Part shown: positions 43,627 to 55,217 of the stretch, in pieces
Numbering within the stretch: the stretch's first letter is position 1
Layout of the letters: each line of letters starts with the position of its first letter
Position numbers and translations under genes: made by a program
Assembly: GCA_020746995.1 (NCBI GenBank)
Contig: JAGPXD010000002.1
Location: forward strand, 5,022,001-5,086,000
Direction of reading: 5' to 3'
DNA length: 64,000 nucleotides
Source of the DNA: Plectosphaerella cucumerina
Lineage: Eukaryota; Ascomycota; Sordariomycetes; Glomerellales; Plectosphaerellaceae
The notes under the pieces: model-generated
The model's database searches: none
The model's input: the letters and a program-made list of their open reading frames with translations, nothing else
Told to the model about the DNA's origin: nothing

Positions 43627-45550
43627 TTACAGCTCATCCAGGTTGGGCCGCTCCACCTTCCAATTCCGCGGGTTCACGGGCAGGCCGACCCAGGCCTGGA
43701 AAAGGCGCTTCAGCTCGCTCGTGACGATGCCGTATCTATCATGAGGGGTCAATGGAGTCCACTTCAGGCAGGAGAAAACAATCTTACATTGTTGCGGGCA
43801 TGCTGAACCAGCGGGTGAAGATGAGCTTGATCACCTTGACGAAGCGGTCGATCTCCTGGTCAAACTCGTCACGTAGCGTAGGTTCCCGCCGGGATCCTTC
43901 CTCCTGGGAATCAGAGGCTGGGGACGAGGAGGCGGCCGGTTCTGAGGTTGCGAGTGGAGGGTCGACGGACGTCGTATCGGTGCCGGTGGCGGCCTCAGAG
44001 GACGACAGCTGGCTGACGCGGACCATGTCCCTGAAGCGGCCGACGGCGTTGATGGAGCTGGAGATGCGGGCGTAGGTGTTGTAGAGGGCGACGAGCTCCG
44101 TGCGCTTGAGGGGAGGCACCTCGTTGTCGTTGTCGGACTCGAAGAGGACCTTGAGAGCGGTGCCGTAGCCGGCGGTCTGGACCTTGCCCCAGAGACGGCA
44201 CTTGTCGCAGCCGACGCAGTCCATGACGCGGCTGACGTTGCGGAAGCGGTTCCGGAAGTCTTCCTTCAGAGAAGGGCCTTCGCCGTTCTTAAACATGAGG
44301 CTCTCGTCGAAGATGTCCGGGACCGAGGCCGCGGCACGAGTGACGGCCAGGACCTTTGCGCGCGTGGCGGCGTCCTCGGAGGTATCGCCGGTACAGAAGG
44401 TGAATCGATCGCTGCTCTCGAGATGGGGGCCGAGCTTGGCGACGGCGCGGGTGACGAGGGCGTAGTTGAAGTAGAGATTGCTGATGCGGTCCGGGTGGGT
44501 GCCGAGGCGGCCGACGTAGCAGGAGAGGTTGGGCTGCCACTCGCCGGTGGTCTGGTTGAGGAAGTCCCAGCAGAGGTGGGTGCTGATGCTGGCGTGCATG
44601 CCCGAGATGACGCGGTAGAAGACGCGCTTCTCGAGGCACTCGTCCTGGCCCTCGAAGCCGGTCGAGGCGACGAAGGGGGCATTGGGCACCGTGGCGCGCA
44701 TCTCCTGCAGGGCCTGCTGGCGGCCGGCAGCTTCCATGATCTGCTTGAAGTCGTCCGCCGCTACGCCGGCGGCGCCGAGACCGCCGCCGAAACTGCCGCC
44801 GAGACCCGGGACAGGCCGTGAGCTCTGGCCGGACAGAGCCTGGGGCGGAGGCGCATTGGGGAAGGAGCTGCGCTGGAAGCAGTTCTCGCGGTAGATGGCG
44901 TCCCAGACCTGGGCGGCGCCGAAGCCCGCATAGCCGGTGAAGCGCTCCGGGTTCTTGAGGAGGCTGACATAGTCACCCTTTGAGCTGGCGCTCTCGTCCT
45001 CGGGAACGCAGTAGTCGCGCTCGTCGCACTCGTCGTCCACCTCAAAGACGCAGTTCTCGTCAACGCCCTCGCCGAGGCCGCCGCGTAGGGGCCTCTGGTG
45101 GTCGTCGGGGGTCCTGCCGGGGTGCTTGGCCGTGGGGCCCTCGAGCTTGCCGAGCTCGCTGGCGCGCCAGACGGCGGGTATGTCTTCCTCGTTGTCGAGG
45201 GTTTCCACGGCGCAGGCGATGTTGCCGCACATGCCGTTCTCGTCGTTCCAGAAGGGGCACTTTTTGTTGAAGAGGTTGAGGCGGTAGTGGGAGAAGTAGT
45301 CGGTCGTCCTCGTCAGGTCGTCAATGGCGGGCTTAACGGCGGCATTGAGCTTGTCGAGGGTCGAGTACGAGGCACAGGCGTCGCTGACGATGGCCTTGGG
45401 GGAGAACTGGCAGGAGTCTGGGTTAGACGAGAAGAACGGGAGGGGAGGAAGGGGAGGGGGGCGTACGGCGCATTCATCTTCGGCGCATTGTGCTGGTGCC
45501 GTCCACAGCGCGAAGACGGAGAGGTAGAAGAGTCTGCTGGCAGACTTCAT
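43627..45550 (-). CDS. ERO1: Endoplasmic reticulum oxidoreductin 1
   Basis: This FAD-dependent sulfhydryl oxidase of the ER lumen reoxidises protein disulfide isomerase and passes electrons to O2. Exons are 45550-45467, 45406-43788 and 43735-43627, giving 603 aa; introns of 60 and 52 bp read GTACGC...CTGCCAG and GTAAGA...GATAG. A signal peptide precedes the conserved FSPKAIVSDACASYSTL. The shuttle disulfide is C88-x4-C93 (MCGNIAC). The active-site motif is C425-x-x-C428-x-x-C431 (CVGCDKC). FAD-pocket residues lie in the block around GMHASISTHLCWDF. A Gly/Ser-rich insertion near 220-245 (GLGGSFGGGLGAAG) is fungal-type. The last exon adds YGIVTSELKRLFQAW and lies outside any long ORF. No C-terminal HDEL is present. 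A TGGACC repeat lies about 480 bp upstream. Confidence 0.95.
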
Positions 45551-48500
45551 GTTGAATGGTGGACAGCCCGGAGCTGGTAGATTCGGAGGGTGTCGTGTCT
45601 GTCTGGAGATGTCGGGGACTTGCAGGAAGTCGTGGTATTGAGGTCGGAGTTTTTCTCTAGGTTGACGTGGCTGTCTCGTGAAACTGCCGGGTCAAGTCGT
45701 GGCGAAGGTGTATAACAGAAATAGTGTGCAATGCAGTCCAGTGGTGGTGACAGGGGGGCGGGGCCACAAGTTCAAGACGTCACCGTGCCAGTGGGAAGGT
45801 ATGCCGTGACGAAGAGGCAGGATGGCCAACGAGGGGTATGAAGGGACGTGGAAGAGCCAAATGCTTTAAGAAAGTCGAGGCGTTGGGAGGGCGCAGGCCT
45901 GATTACTCGTGGAGCGGCAAGAGTGGCCTGAGCATCAGCAGTAACAAAGAATGCAGCGATGTGGCCTCTCGGATGGATTGGAAATGGTACGACGGGGACC
46001 GATTTGACGGGAGGCAAAGTACCGACCGGCCCTGGACCTGGACCCGAACCTGCCGGGCCTGGAGCTTGGGGCGATCTCGCACCCGCCCGCACCCACTTCC
46101 GCCCCTCGTCCACTCTTGCTCCTTTCTTCCTTCACATTCAACAGCCACGGCGTGGTCAGCTGTTTTGAATTGATCATTTCAGCAAATACTTCCACACGTT
46201 CGAGTGCCCCATCCCAAGGCGCCTCGCCTCAGTATGATTCGAATCTCAGGCGATGCACATATCTCGCACCCCCGAATCGCACGTTTCCTTCTTCTGCATC
46301 CCCTACATGCATGGACCTTGTGGTGGAGGGGGTGCGGATGGGAGCTTCCGCACATGTCCCGACATGGACACCAGACCTACAGACCTCCTTGGCCCCCGAA
46401 ACCAAGCTTATTTGTTAGTGCCGCCCAGACTTGAGCCCCTGTTTTACCGGTGCTGCTGTCCGACTTCAGTCCACTTCCATCAAGCATGTCAACATGAACA
46501 ACCATCGAAGTCGACGAAAGAACCAGCAATGCCTCGGACTATGACAGGCAGACGACGCGATTAGGGCACCCTGGATGGCTGGGCTCACAGTCTCCTTTCA
46601 GCTCCGCCCTCGGATGTCCAACCCTGGCTCATGATACTTCGTTGTCGACCCCTCTCATCTCGACTGATTCGTGCTCATTTGTCAAATTGACATTGATACA
46701 CCCTCTTTTGAATGACAAGTAGTCATCTTGATGAGGAGAGATGAGATTGAGGAATCTCGAATAGGCTCAGGACTTGGAGCAAGACGACATGTCCCGCTCT
46801 TCTATCTGACCAACGACAGCCATGTCGATCGTCGCTTGCTCTAGGTCCGACGCCCCAGACGCGCTGGTCTGTTCCGCATTGATACCGAGTCTAGTCTCAC
46901 AAAGACTTCTCGTTCGACGTCACTATTCTCTGACAACATCTTGTGGGTTGGTCGAATGTCTTGAGTTACCTCCACTGCCTCCTCGGCAGGCGTATCGGCC
47001 GCCCGTGACTGTGTGACCATGCTGTTGTGCTCATGGACGAAGAAAACTTGTCCCAGAAATGTTGCCACTGCTTTTCATTCCCGTCGATTGAGGCCCTGAA
47101 GTCAACTTCCGTTTAGATTATCTGAAGTTCAGCTTGACCTGGTCGAGCAGCTTTCCAACTCTGCCGGAAGCCTTTAATTAGGCGTAACAAGTCGACCATA
47201 GAAAGAGGGGTTTGCAGAATTTAGCTGCACATGCCAGACTGGAAGCTTCCACTAGACACCAGTGGGAGTAATACTGTTGCCTGCTCGCAGGTTGTTCTTG
47301 CGCATCTCAAAGTCTCCCTGTTTTTCCATCAGATTGTGCACTTAAAGATGCTTATTGGCTGCGGCGCGAAAGTGATATTCGTCAAGAGATCATTAGTGGT
47401 ACTGGCTCTTGTATTGCAGTGGTGCAACATGGTATTGATGGCACGCGGAAATTCCAAAAGCACAAAAAGTGTAGCGCGAAGCTGGTTTGAACCCCCGGGT
47501 GCGGCAATCAAGTTGGGCGCGAGGACCTCAAAGTGGCCTTCAGCTCTCACAAGGCTCTCACCAGCTACACCACTGCGGATTGATGGGAAGAATGGCAATC
47601 TTGCTCCCTATAGAGGTAGGTGGTGCTGCAAGTACCTACCTGTTCCGGAGGTGCAGGTGCCAGTGGTCCAGGCTCACAAATTCCCCAGTGAATGGCATCA
47701 AACTTGCACGTACCGGCCCAATGAGAGAAACCAGCTCATGAGCTCTGGGGCGAGCCTTTTTAAAACCACGGCCATCATAGCTAACTTTCAAATAACAACT
47801 ACAGGCTGGAATACCTACCCGCCTACGTTCAGGGACGCCGCATCAGCTCCTGGCAATGCCGCAACTGTAAACCCATGGTCGCCCATGGGGTTTGAGGGGG
47901 TTCCACCAACTAAGTATGATTGGAATTTAAAATTTCAAGCTGGCCAGTCGTGCCTAGGGGATATATTAAAGTGGTTTGCAAGAGCTGTCATGATGGTCTA
48001 GTTGTACACTGCTGATATCAAGGTCGTCAGCAAGTCTAAATGCAACAGAGAGTCTCGGCTCAAGACTTCGGCGACCAGCCTCTGATAGAAGAGCAGATAA
48101 GCATTGCGTCTTTGAGTTTGTACGTCCCCATGTCATGCTTTCGATGCTGAGAAGTTGCCCCCGGCTCCTGATCTAGGCTGTATCGTGACGGACCGGCGGC
48201 GCAGCTGCCGAAAATCAACATGAGCCCGACGAATGTGTACAGCTCGTATCACGAGACGGTATCTTAGAGAAGGAAGAAACACCACGTAGAGAGCGTACAG
48301 GACAGTTGAAAGAGGGTGGTGTTCTACGGGTGTCTTGCCTGAGCAGCTGTCGTCTTGCAACACGGTGAGGCTTATCCCTGTCTCCAGCCACACTGCAGCC
48401 GGTGCCGAGATCGCCCTGCAGCGCCGGATCCACGGGCTGCTTATTAGAGTGCTGACATGAACGGCTGCGATCTTCGCTCGTCTGCGACGAAAACGTTTGT

Positions 48501-49131
48501 CAAGACCCAGTGCACGAACACATCCGCAGGACACTCGCCCGCCTTGCGAACCGCAGTACATCGAACAGCGTTTATTATGTCGGTGTCTTGTCCAGCCGGA
48601 TCAAGTCAACAAGTATATACAATAACAACTCATGTCATGCAAAGTAAGCGCACGTCTTCAGCCCCCGCCAAGTCGTTGCTTCGTTGCTTTCGCGTTGGGA
48701 GTTTTTGAGTCATTGATCGTCATCTTGCGGACATGCTGCGTCGGCCTTCGTCTTCGGCTCGCCGGTGCGGCTTTCGGCATCTTCGGTGAGTCCGGCCGGG
48801 GTTGTCCCTTGCGAGCAGCGCGCCCGGCGGTCACCACGCACCGCATTTCTTCCAGAAAGACCAACGCCGCCAAGACACATGTATGACTGTGTCGCCAGTC
48901 TCTCAATGGATCAGTCGTCATTCCGTTTCGTCGTCAAAATGCAACCCCCTGCAGCAGAAGGAGTGGAGTAGTGCAACAAGAATGCGGCGGTCGGGTCGGT
49001 TGCTGCAGAATCAGCAATGGTGGAGCTCTGCCGGCGTCGGGAATCACTGCGGAGGCTGGTAGTTGAGAGGGCGCCTGTTGCAGGTCAGTATGAGGGCATG
49101 CGCGGGTGTGTTGCGAGGTGAGGGAGGAGGC
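45551..49131. other. Gene-poor interval between ERO1 and CKS1
   Basis: This 3.6-kb stretch contains the ERO1 promoter (with CCTGGACCTGGACC at 46031-46044) and the 3' flank of CKS1. The centre (about 46,600-48,600) is visibly more A+T-rich than most of the window. A 256-codon frame at 47,231-48,001 has no domain and overlaps a tRNA-like Pol III element on the other strand. No confident gene is present. Confidence 0.5.
47460..47580 (-). repeat. tRNA-like Pol III element, possible SINE head
   Basis: On the minus strand, TGGTGTAGCTGG (47572-47561) fits the A-box consensus TGGYNNAGYNGG. GGTTCAAACC (47493-47484) fits the B-box GGTTCRANYC. The boxes are about 80 bp apart, wider than in an intronless tRNA. 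A TTTTT tract follows at about 47,468-47,464. I could not fold the acceptor or T stems into a functional tRNA. That pattern suits a tRNA-derived SINE head or a decayed tRNA, but chance is possible and I saw no second copy. Confidence 0.3.
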
Positions 49132-49603
49132 TCACTTGAACAACAGAATATGCGGCTCGGGCTCATGGACCTCGTAATGTTCCCAGCCGAGACTCTGTTC
49201 GGAGCGTTAGTCCGGTTGTCCTCCTTTTGGCGAGACGTGCCGCCCGCAGTTGGGCGTTGCGCAACCTACCTGCGTGATGCCAAGTGCGCGCCATTCCTCT
49301 TCCCACAGCAGCTTCAGTGTTCCGTGGGCCGAGTCGTGGTATGCCTTAGGAATGGCCTTGAGCATGGCCTTGGGCAGCTGGACGTGCCGGTACTCGAACT
49401 CGTTGTCGGAGTATCTGTAGAAAAGGCGGTCAGCGGCGGGCTGGTCGTAGACAGAGAGCCTGTCGGGTGCGCCGGGAGAGGAAAACACACCTGGCAGAGT
49501 AATGAATCGAGTCGATGTATTCCTCGACCATTGCCCGCTCATCGTCCGAAAGCGAACGCGGGGCAGCGTTGCGGCGGGTCATGTCGATATCCATGTTGCC
49601 CAT
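49132..49603 (-). CDS. CKS1: Cyclin-dependent kinase regulatory subunit (Cks1/Suc1)
   Basis: This small CDK adaptor binds Cdk1 and phosphothreonine sites on substrates, promoting multisite phosphorylation. Exons are 49603-49491, 49414-49270 and 49194-49132, giving 106 aa; introns of 76 and 75 bp read GTGTGT...CTACAG and GTAGGT...AACAG. The family core is complete: IHYSARYSDNEFEYRHV, the phosphate-pocket and CDK-binding segment LLWEEEWRALGI, SLGWEHYEVHEPEPHILLFK at the end. The hinge HxPEPH (HEPEPH) is intact. A second ATG three codons in (49594) could be used. Exon 3 is only 21 codons and lies outside any long ORF. It is divergent from RSC4. Confidence 0.95.
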
Positions 49604-50724
49604 CTTGATAGTCGCCCTGGCTTATTGTTGGGAGAATCCAAGGAGAATGTTCCGGCACGAAGCAGGCGGGAATAGGTGGCCTTGAGCGAGGTGAGGCTCG
49701 GAGACAAACGGTCGATAGTGGCCGAGAGGAGGGACTGCTGGCCGGAAAATGCGCAGACCACGAGGTCAGACGACCCGATAAACAAGAGGGCGGGGTAGCC
49801 GGGCAGGCACGAGGGGCGCCCTGAAACAGATTGATGCTGGGTTTGGAGAGACCCAAATAGTATTCCAGACTGCTGAGGCCTGGAAGGAAGTTGCTGGGAA
49901 TGCCGAGGTAGGAGGACGAGAGACCAGAGCCAGACGACGGTGTGGCATGCGAGGAGTCGATTGGAGGGGGTGGGCGAAACGTCCGCTGGGTTTAGTTGGG
50001 GGGAGTAAACAAAAGTCCAATGGGCATCAGTGCCCCAAAAAGATCGTCGCATCCTGACGTCCAGGGGTCTGCAAGACGGTACATAGTGCATCACATGGTC
50101 CGTGCGTACAGAGTCCATAGGAATGACGCCAAAGTGGAAGCAATCCCCCCTAATCGATGGTGAATGACTAATCTTTGTCGCGAGATCACGTGACCTTCAG
50201 ACGCGTCCCTTCCCATCAACAGAGAGCTTTGAATGGATGTTCCACATTATGCCAGGCCGCCTGAGGTGGTTTAGCGCCAGATCTAGCCACCCACCGTGGC
50301 CACATGCCCGCCTGCCTTACCTCCAAAACCACTCCCGGATCCCAGCTGCGCCATCCCTCACAGGCGACCTGAGCTTCGTCCCGAGGACCATCCCGCAAGC
50401 CTCATTGGTGTTATTCCTGTCAGACGACGGGTAGTTACTCAATTCGCCTATATCCTTTTGCCTACTTTATTTCCGCACTTTCTCTCCGCTTGCGCAGTGG
50501 CTGCTAGCGCTCAGTTCGACTTCGACCGGGTCTGTTGACCCCGGGCTTTGCGCACCGACTGAGCGACAGCAACGCCGCGCTCTCCATCGACCACTTGGAT
50601 CGCGCAAGTCCAGCCACCACTCGGTAGCATCCAACAACTTTGGTCGACACTCCGCATACATTCTCTGCTCTTCGTTTCGATCGCGACCGTTACGCACGCA
50701 TGAGTTTGTAGCAAAACCGCAAGG
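49604..50724. promoter_or_regulatory. Divergent promoter region CKS1/RSC4
   Basis: These 1.1 kb separate the starts of CKS1 (-) and RSC4 (+). Long frames on the minus strand continue upstream of CKS1 but lack domains. No specific regulatory site could be assigned. Confidence 0.5.
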
Positions 50725-53162
50725 ATGGACAGCAAGCGAAAAGCGAGCGTCGGCAATGGCTCTGCTACTCAAGAGGTAGACGAGCGCAATGCAAAGCGCA
50801 TGAGGCTTGGAGAGGTAAGTTCCACCTTGCCATTCTGACGGGAAGACTTGGTGCATTCTGCATGTCACGAACAAGAAAGTCGCATTGTGAAGCCGCTCTG
50901 TAGCAACCGCGCAGGCGCATTGCGACGCGGCTGAAGCTTGCTTCTCTCCACTTCCTGCCAGGCTCCCCGCAACCCCGAACCAAGTCTCACCAACATTGCT
51001 CTGGGCCAATGCTGACATGAAGGAACTTAGCAAATTGCCAAGAATGGCGAGACGGTTGAATCGACCACCGAGCTCGGCATGGTCTTCCTGGAGCAAATCC
51101 GCAGAACCGCAGACAAGAGGCAAGTCGCAATGCCTTCCTGCCATGTCCTCCACCTTGTATCAGCTTCTAACTCTCGACAGTGGACGAAAGGTTGCCGGCT
51201 ACTTCGAGTCACTTCCTCCCCGCGAGACGAACGCCGAGTACTACCAAAAGACGAAGATGCCCATCTCCCTATCCATGATCGAGCAGAAGCTCAACGACCA
51301 CGAGTTTTCCAACCTGAGCGAGCTGGAGAGCTACTTCAAGCGGATGGTCAGCAATGCCAAAGAGTTTTATCCACGAAACTCAGCGAACTTCGAGGATGCC
51401 GAGCGGGTTAGGAAGGCACTGAGCAACTTCATGACCAAAACGAATCCTGCATACCACAACGGCAGCGGCTACAGTGCCGTTGCCACACCCATCCCGGCCG
51501 ACGAGCCGTCAAGCCGACCGGCCGCAGCTACTCCCACGCCCGCAGCCCATGGCTCGACAAGGCTTCGCCTGAGCTCCTCGAGGAGCAAACTCTTGAAAGA
51601 GGAGAAGCCCGCGAACAAGGAAGATGAGGCCGATGCCGATGATGCCAGCGAGGAGAAGGAGGAGCCTGCCTCTCGCCGCACATCCATCATCCTTCGACGT
51701 GGCACGGCCCGGCAACCCAGCTCCAGGACAAGTGAGACACCTGCGATCAGCACCCCGATCTCTCGAGGTGCCGCCAAGCCAAAGGCCACAGATGTGTATG
51801 AGAAACTCCCCTACAAGGGCCTGAGCTTCCAGGAAGCCCAGGAGAAGATCACTGAAGAGCTGCTCCGCAACAGGGACGAGTTAGTACAAAACGAATCACC
51901 TGCCCCAATCATCCGACTAATCCCATCCTTGCAGGTTTGAGGACTTTGTCCAACTCCCCCCTCGCTCCCTGAAGGACTACTACCAGCACATCAAGCAGCC
52001 CATGTCGATCACCAGCATTCGCAAGCAGACCCGTGGTGAGCATGGTCGCAAGGACCCTTCCTTCGTGAGCGACTTCAAGAGCTGGGCTTCTTTCGAGGAG
52101 GCCATCAGCCTGCTCTGGGAGAATGCCTACTTCTACAACGACGATGATAGCGAAATCTTTCAAGCAGCCAAGCAACTTGAGGCCTTCACCAAAGCCGAGA
52201 TCAAGAAGGCCAAGGCAGTCGTCACCGAGCCTGTCCAGACCAAGATCAAGCTCAAGGTCTCCAGCGACCAGCCTCCGCCGTCAGGCAAGAAGATCACGAT
52301 TCACGTCGCCGGCAGAGGTGGCTCTACCGACTCACCGGCGCCTGCTACCGGCCAATCCAACATCTCCAAGGAGAGTGAGCAGCCGACACCCTCTGGCACT
52401 CCTCGCCCGGCTGCTGTCACTGCGATTGCGCCTGTCATGGACAGAGTCCGCAGCACCACCGGCTCGGCCGTTTCACCTGCGCCCTCTTCGCTCAACGGTA
52501 TCAAGGGAGAGGACACAGTCCGCAACTCGCCGGTTCCCGCACCTGCCTCGCAGGTCAACGGCTCAGCGCCTGCAGCACCGGCTCAACCCGCCGCCGCCGC
52601 TCCTGCTGCTGCTGCTGCTGCTCCTGCGGCAACTAATGCCAATAATGCTCGCTTCGAGCCCACCTTCCAACAAGCCTCGCCGCCCCAACCGCCCAAGCCG
52701 ACCTACGAGGCGCGCTACAGGGCTGCTGGCAAGAATGCGGCTGACGCTCTGATCAAGATCGTCAAGATCCAGACCTATCCTCACGGAAGCACGGACAAGG
52801 GATTTACTTACAACATGCTGCCCTTCGACAGGGAGACAAACCCCTCGGTCACCATACAAGTTCCGGCCAATCACTTGCGCGTCCAGATCACGCCCACTGT
52901 GGCTTCCATCTTGACTGAGCAGCAGCGCCAGTACCGTCTTTTTGTCATCATCAACCGCCATGTCCTGTCAGCACAGGAACCCAGCCAGGGTCAACTGCTG
53001 CCTCCCAACACATCGGTCTTTGATGCACAGCTTCAGTCCGGCATTGTCAATGTCATTGAAGTTCACGTTGCGGCTGCCCTGCCCAAGGGCGAGCAAACCG
53101 CAACCGGCGACAATTACGAGCTTGAAGTATTTACAGTGCTCGCCAACGTTGTCAGGAATTAG
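50725..53162 (+). CDS. RSC4: RSC complex subunit Rsc4-like, tandem bromodomains
   Basis: This is a chromatin-remodelling complex subunit that reads acetylated histone tails in the nucleus. Four exons (50725-50814, 51031-51119, 51181-51879, 51935-53162) give 701 aa. Intron 1 is 216 bp. Intron 2 (51120-51180) has a GC donor (AG|GCAAGT) with branch CTAAC and acceptor GACAG; the only nearby GT would break the bromodomain frame. Intron 3 is 55 bp (GTTAGT). Bromodomain 1 covers about 45-145 (TTELGMVFLEQIRR to SNAKEFYPRNSANFEDA). Bromodomain 2 covers about 270-375, with the acetyl-lysine Asn at 361 (NAYFYN). At the same position bromodomain 1 has Tyr123. An Ala/Pro linker with a poly-Ala run follows. 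The C-terminal domain (about 560-701) matches the Rsc4 C-terminal region. Yeast Rsc4 is the best-known homologue. Confidence 0.92.
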
Positions 53163-53342
53163 GAGCCTCCAGTCACGCAACAGCAGGGTGTAACACCCGG
53201 CTTGTCTGCCCCGTTCGATATTTGTATGGCTATTGCCAATTACGCCGCAACATCTTACGGAAGCAGCATTACCCGGGATTCAGCTCATCAAATTACTCAG
53301 AACTGCCATCAGACTCGTAGTCTCGAGGCAGAGTGTGCTTCC

Positions 53343-53891
53343 ATGGACAGCACACCCCAGACATTCACCCCAGCCATGCCTAGCGTTTCATCTGGTCACC
53401 TACCCGAGCAAATCGTCGCTCGCCCCCCTCGTGGCTCTGCCGGCGGTGAGAGGCTTCTTCGACAAGCTATTGCCGGTGCTTACATTCAACACCGGGATTC
53501 GGAGGTGCTCGAACGCAACCGATCAGCAGACACTCCTGTTGTTGATCAAGTTGACCCCATGTTGCTGTTGCAGAGTCACGAGCCCGTCGACCCTCAATTT
53601 GGGCACCTTGCCTCGCTCGACAAGCTTGATCATCCAACGGCTGCGAAGATTCGCAACAGCAGAGAACCAGGATTCAAGGATATGATGGACGCTCTGAACT
53701 CTGGCCAAGAAGAAAAGCCTGCCCCCGAACCCCCCAAACGTCGATGCCGTCGTCGGGCCACCAAGAAGGACCAGAACGCCTCGGCACCTTCCACCGCTGC
53801 CAGGGCGTCCCGACAGTTCACAGAGGCCCGACTTATCCTCCCAGCCCCGACGTCGCAGGATGCTGATGGATCCGGGCTTGGAGCTGAATAA
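53343..53891 (+). CDS. Small hypothetical protein, doubtful
   Basis: I do not recognise this 182-aa frame, which starts 180 bp after the RSC4 stop. An earlier ATG at 53226 would add 39 residues. Its composition looks protein-like (short helical block GGERLLRQAIAGAYIQHRDS; basic patch PPKRRCRRRATKK that could be nuclear) and codon use resembles neighbouring genes. No domain or transmembrane segment is visible. It could equally be an open frame within the RSC4 3' UTR. Transcript evidence would decide. Confidence 0.4.
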   Translation: MDSTPQTFTPAMPSVSSGHLPEQIVARPPRGSAGGERLLRQAIAGAYIQHRDSEVLERNRSADTPVVDQVDPMLLLQSHEPVDPQFGHLASLDKLDHPTAAKIRNSREPGFKDMMDALNSGQEEKPAPEPPKRRCRRRATKKDQNASAPSTAARASRQFTEARLILPAPTSQDADGSGLGAE

Positions 53892-54491
53892 AGCTGAATG
53901 GCTAAAGACTTGAGAGGGGAAATGAGCCGCTCGCAGGAGGGCAGCATCCACACGACGGAGCCTCACATCCGGAGTGATGATCAGGCACATGTGGTGCGGG
54001 AAGTGCATTTGCGGAGTTCAGGGGCTTTATACCAATGGTCTGGCGTTAGGAAGCTTGTCGACGAACTTGGAGGAATTCCAGGTCGATATGTACGTATACC
54101 TGTTTAAGTCTTGAATGCAAACAATGTAGGAAAAGATGCGAACTCTCTTGATGGTGAACCACTCGTAGCGCAAACGGGTGGACATGCGAAATGGTGGGGA
54201 GATAAGATAAGCCTTGGTGGCAGAAAAAATTGGCGTCGGTCAAGTCTGGTCGCGGTCCCGCCCTTCAAACCGCCCGTCCTGGATGCGCGACCCAACTGTT
54301 GCTGCTCCCCCAGATCGCTTGGCAGAGGCAACACAACCCGATCTCACCTACAATCCCTTCCGACCGACTAGATCTCTGGATCCTTACTCCTTGGCCTACC
54401 ATCGCTCCAAGAAACCCAGCCGCGAGATCTAGATTCACCTGCATCCGAAACAAACGCACGAAGCGGTGGCTCTTTGCTCGTCGCTGACGCC
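53892..54491. other. Promoter region of TMA23, nothing else recognised
   Basis: This 600-bp stretch precedes the TMA23 start. It carries no recognisable coding sequence or repeat. Confidence 0.5.
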
Positions 54492-55217
54492 ATGGATGCA
54501 CACGCTCTACTCACTTCGCACGGCTGGAGAGGCACCGGCCACTCCCTACACGCCACAGACGACAAAATTGGACTCGCGAAGCCCCTTCTCCTCAACCGGC
54601 GCGATGGCAACAAGGGACTGGGCCAGAAGGCACATTACACAAGCGACATGTGGTGGATGAACGCATTCGACGAGCAGCTACAAGGTCTCCAGCAGACCAC
54701 GTCGAAGGACGGAAAGATCGGAGTCGTCCAGACCGTCAGCAATGGCAGGATCAACAGCGTGGAGCAGGGCATGGGCGGCCGGTGGAAGCTCAACGGCAAC
54801 TTCGTCCGGGGCGGTTTCCTGCAGGGAACGGTCGAGAAGCTCGAGGCTTCGGAGTCGAGCGATGAGGACACAAGCAGCAGCGACGAGAACGAGAAGTCGA
54901 CGGGAGCCTCGACGCCCGTGGACGAAGTCAAGACAGAGGCCAAGACCGAGACCAAGGAAGAGAGGCGGAAGCGCAAGGCCGAGAAGGCTGCGAGGCGGGC
55001 AGAGCGCGACGCCAAGCGGAAACGGAAAGAGATGGAGAAGGCCAAGAAGAGGGACGCCAAGAAGCAGCGCGCCGCTGGTGCTGAGCCTACATCCAGCGAG
55101 TCCAAGGAGGAAAAGGCGAAGGGAAGCAAGCGGGAAGAGACCAAGGAGGAGAGGCGGGCTAGAAAAGAATCGAAGCGGTTACGGAGAGCGGCTCGAGAGG
55201 CAAAGAAGGCGGCATGA
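54492..55217 (+). CDS. TMA23: G-patch ribosome biogenesis protein Tma23-like
   Basis: This is a nucleolar G-patch protein linked to 40S subunit biogenesis. It is a single exon of 241 aa. The N-terminal motif MDAHALLTSHGWRGTGHSL followed by IGLAKPLLLNRRDGNKGLG is the divergent G-patch of the yeast Tma23 family, and HYTSDMWWMNAFDEQL continues the family signature. The C-terminal half is a long Lys/Arg/Glu/Ala helix-prone tail with repeated KEERRKRKAEK blocks, suited to RNA or pre-ribosome binding. The start at 54492 is chosen because MDAHALL matches family N-termini. The antisense strand has a 270-codon shadow frame. Confidence 0.88.
   Translation: MDAHALLTSHGWRGTGHSLHATDDKIGLAKPLLLNRRDGNKGLGQKAHYTSDMWWMNAFDEQLQGLQQTTSKDGKIGVVQTVSNGRINSVEQGMGGRWKLNGNFVRGGFLQGTVEKLEASESSDEDTSSSDENEKSTGASTPVDEVKTEAKTETKEERRKRKAEKAARRAERDAKRKRKEMEKAKKRDAKKQRAAGAEPTSSESKEEKAKGSKREETKEERRARKESKRLRRAAREAKKAA

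Noticed and set aside
46218..46245. GATTCGAATC, resembling a tRNA T-loop
   Set aside because: It is a palindromic match without an A-box or acceptor stem.
47231..48001. 256-codon open frame on the plus strand
   Set aside because: No domain, poor codon use, and it overlaps a tRNA-like element on the other strand; it is most likely chance or part of a repeat.
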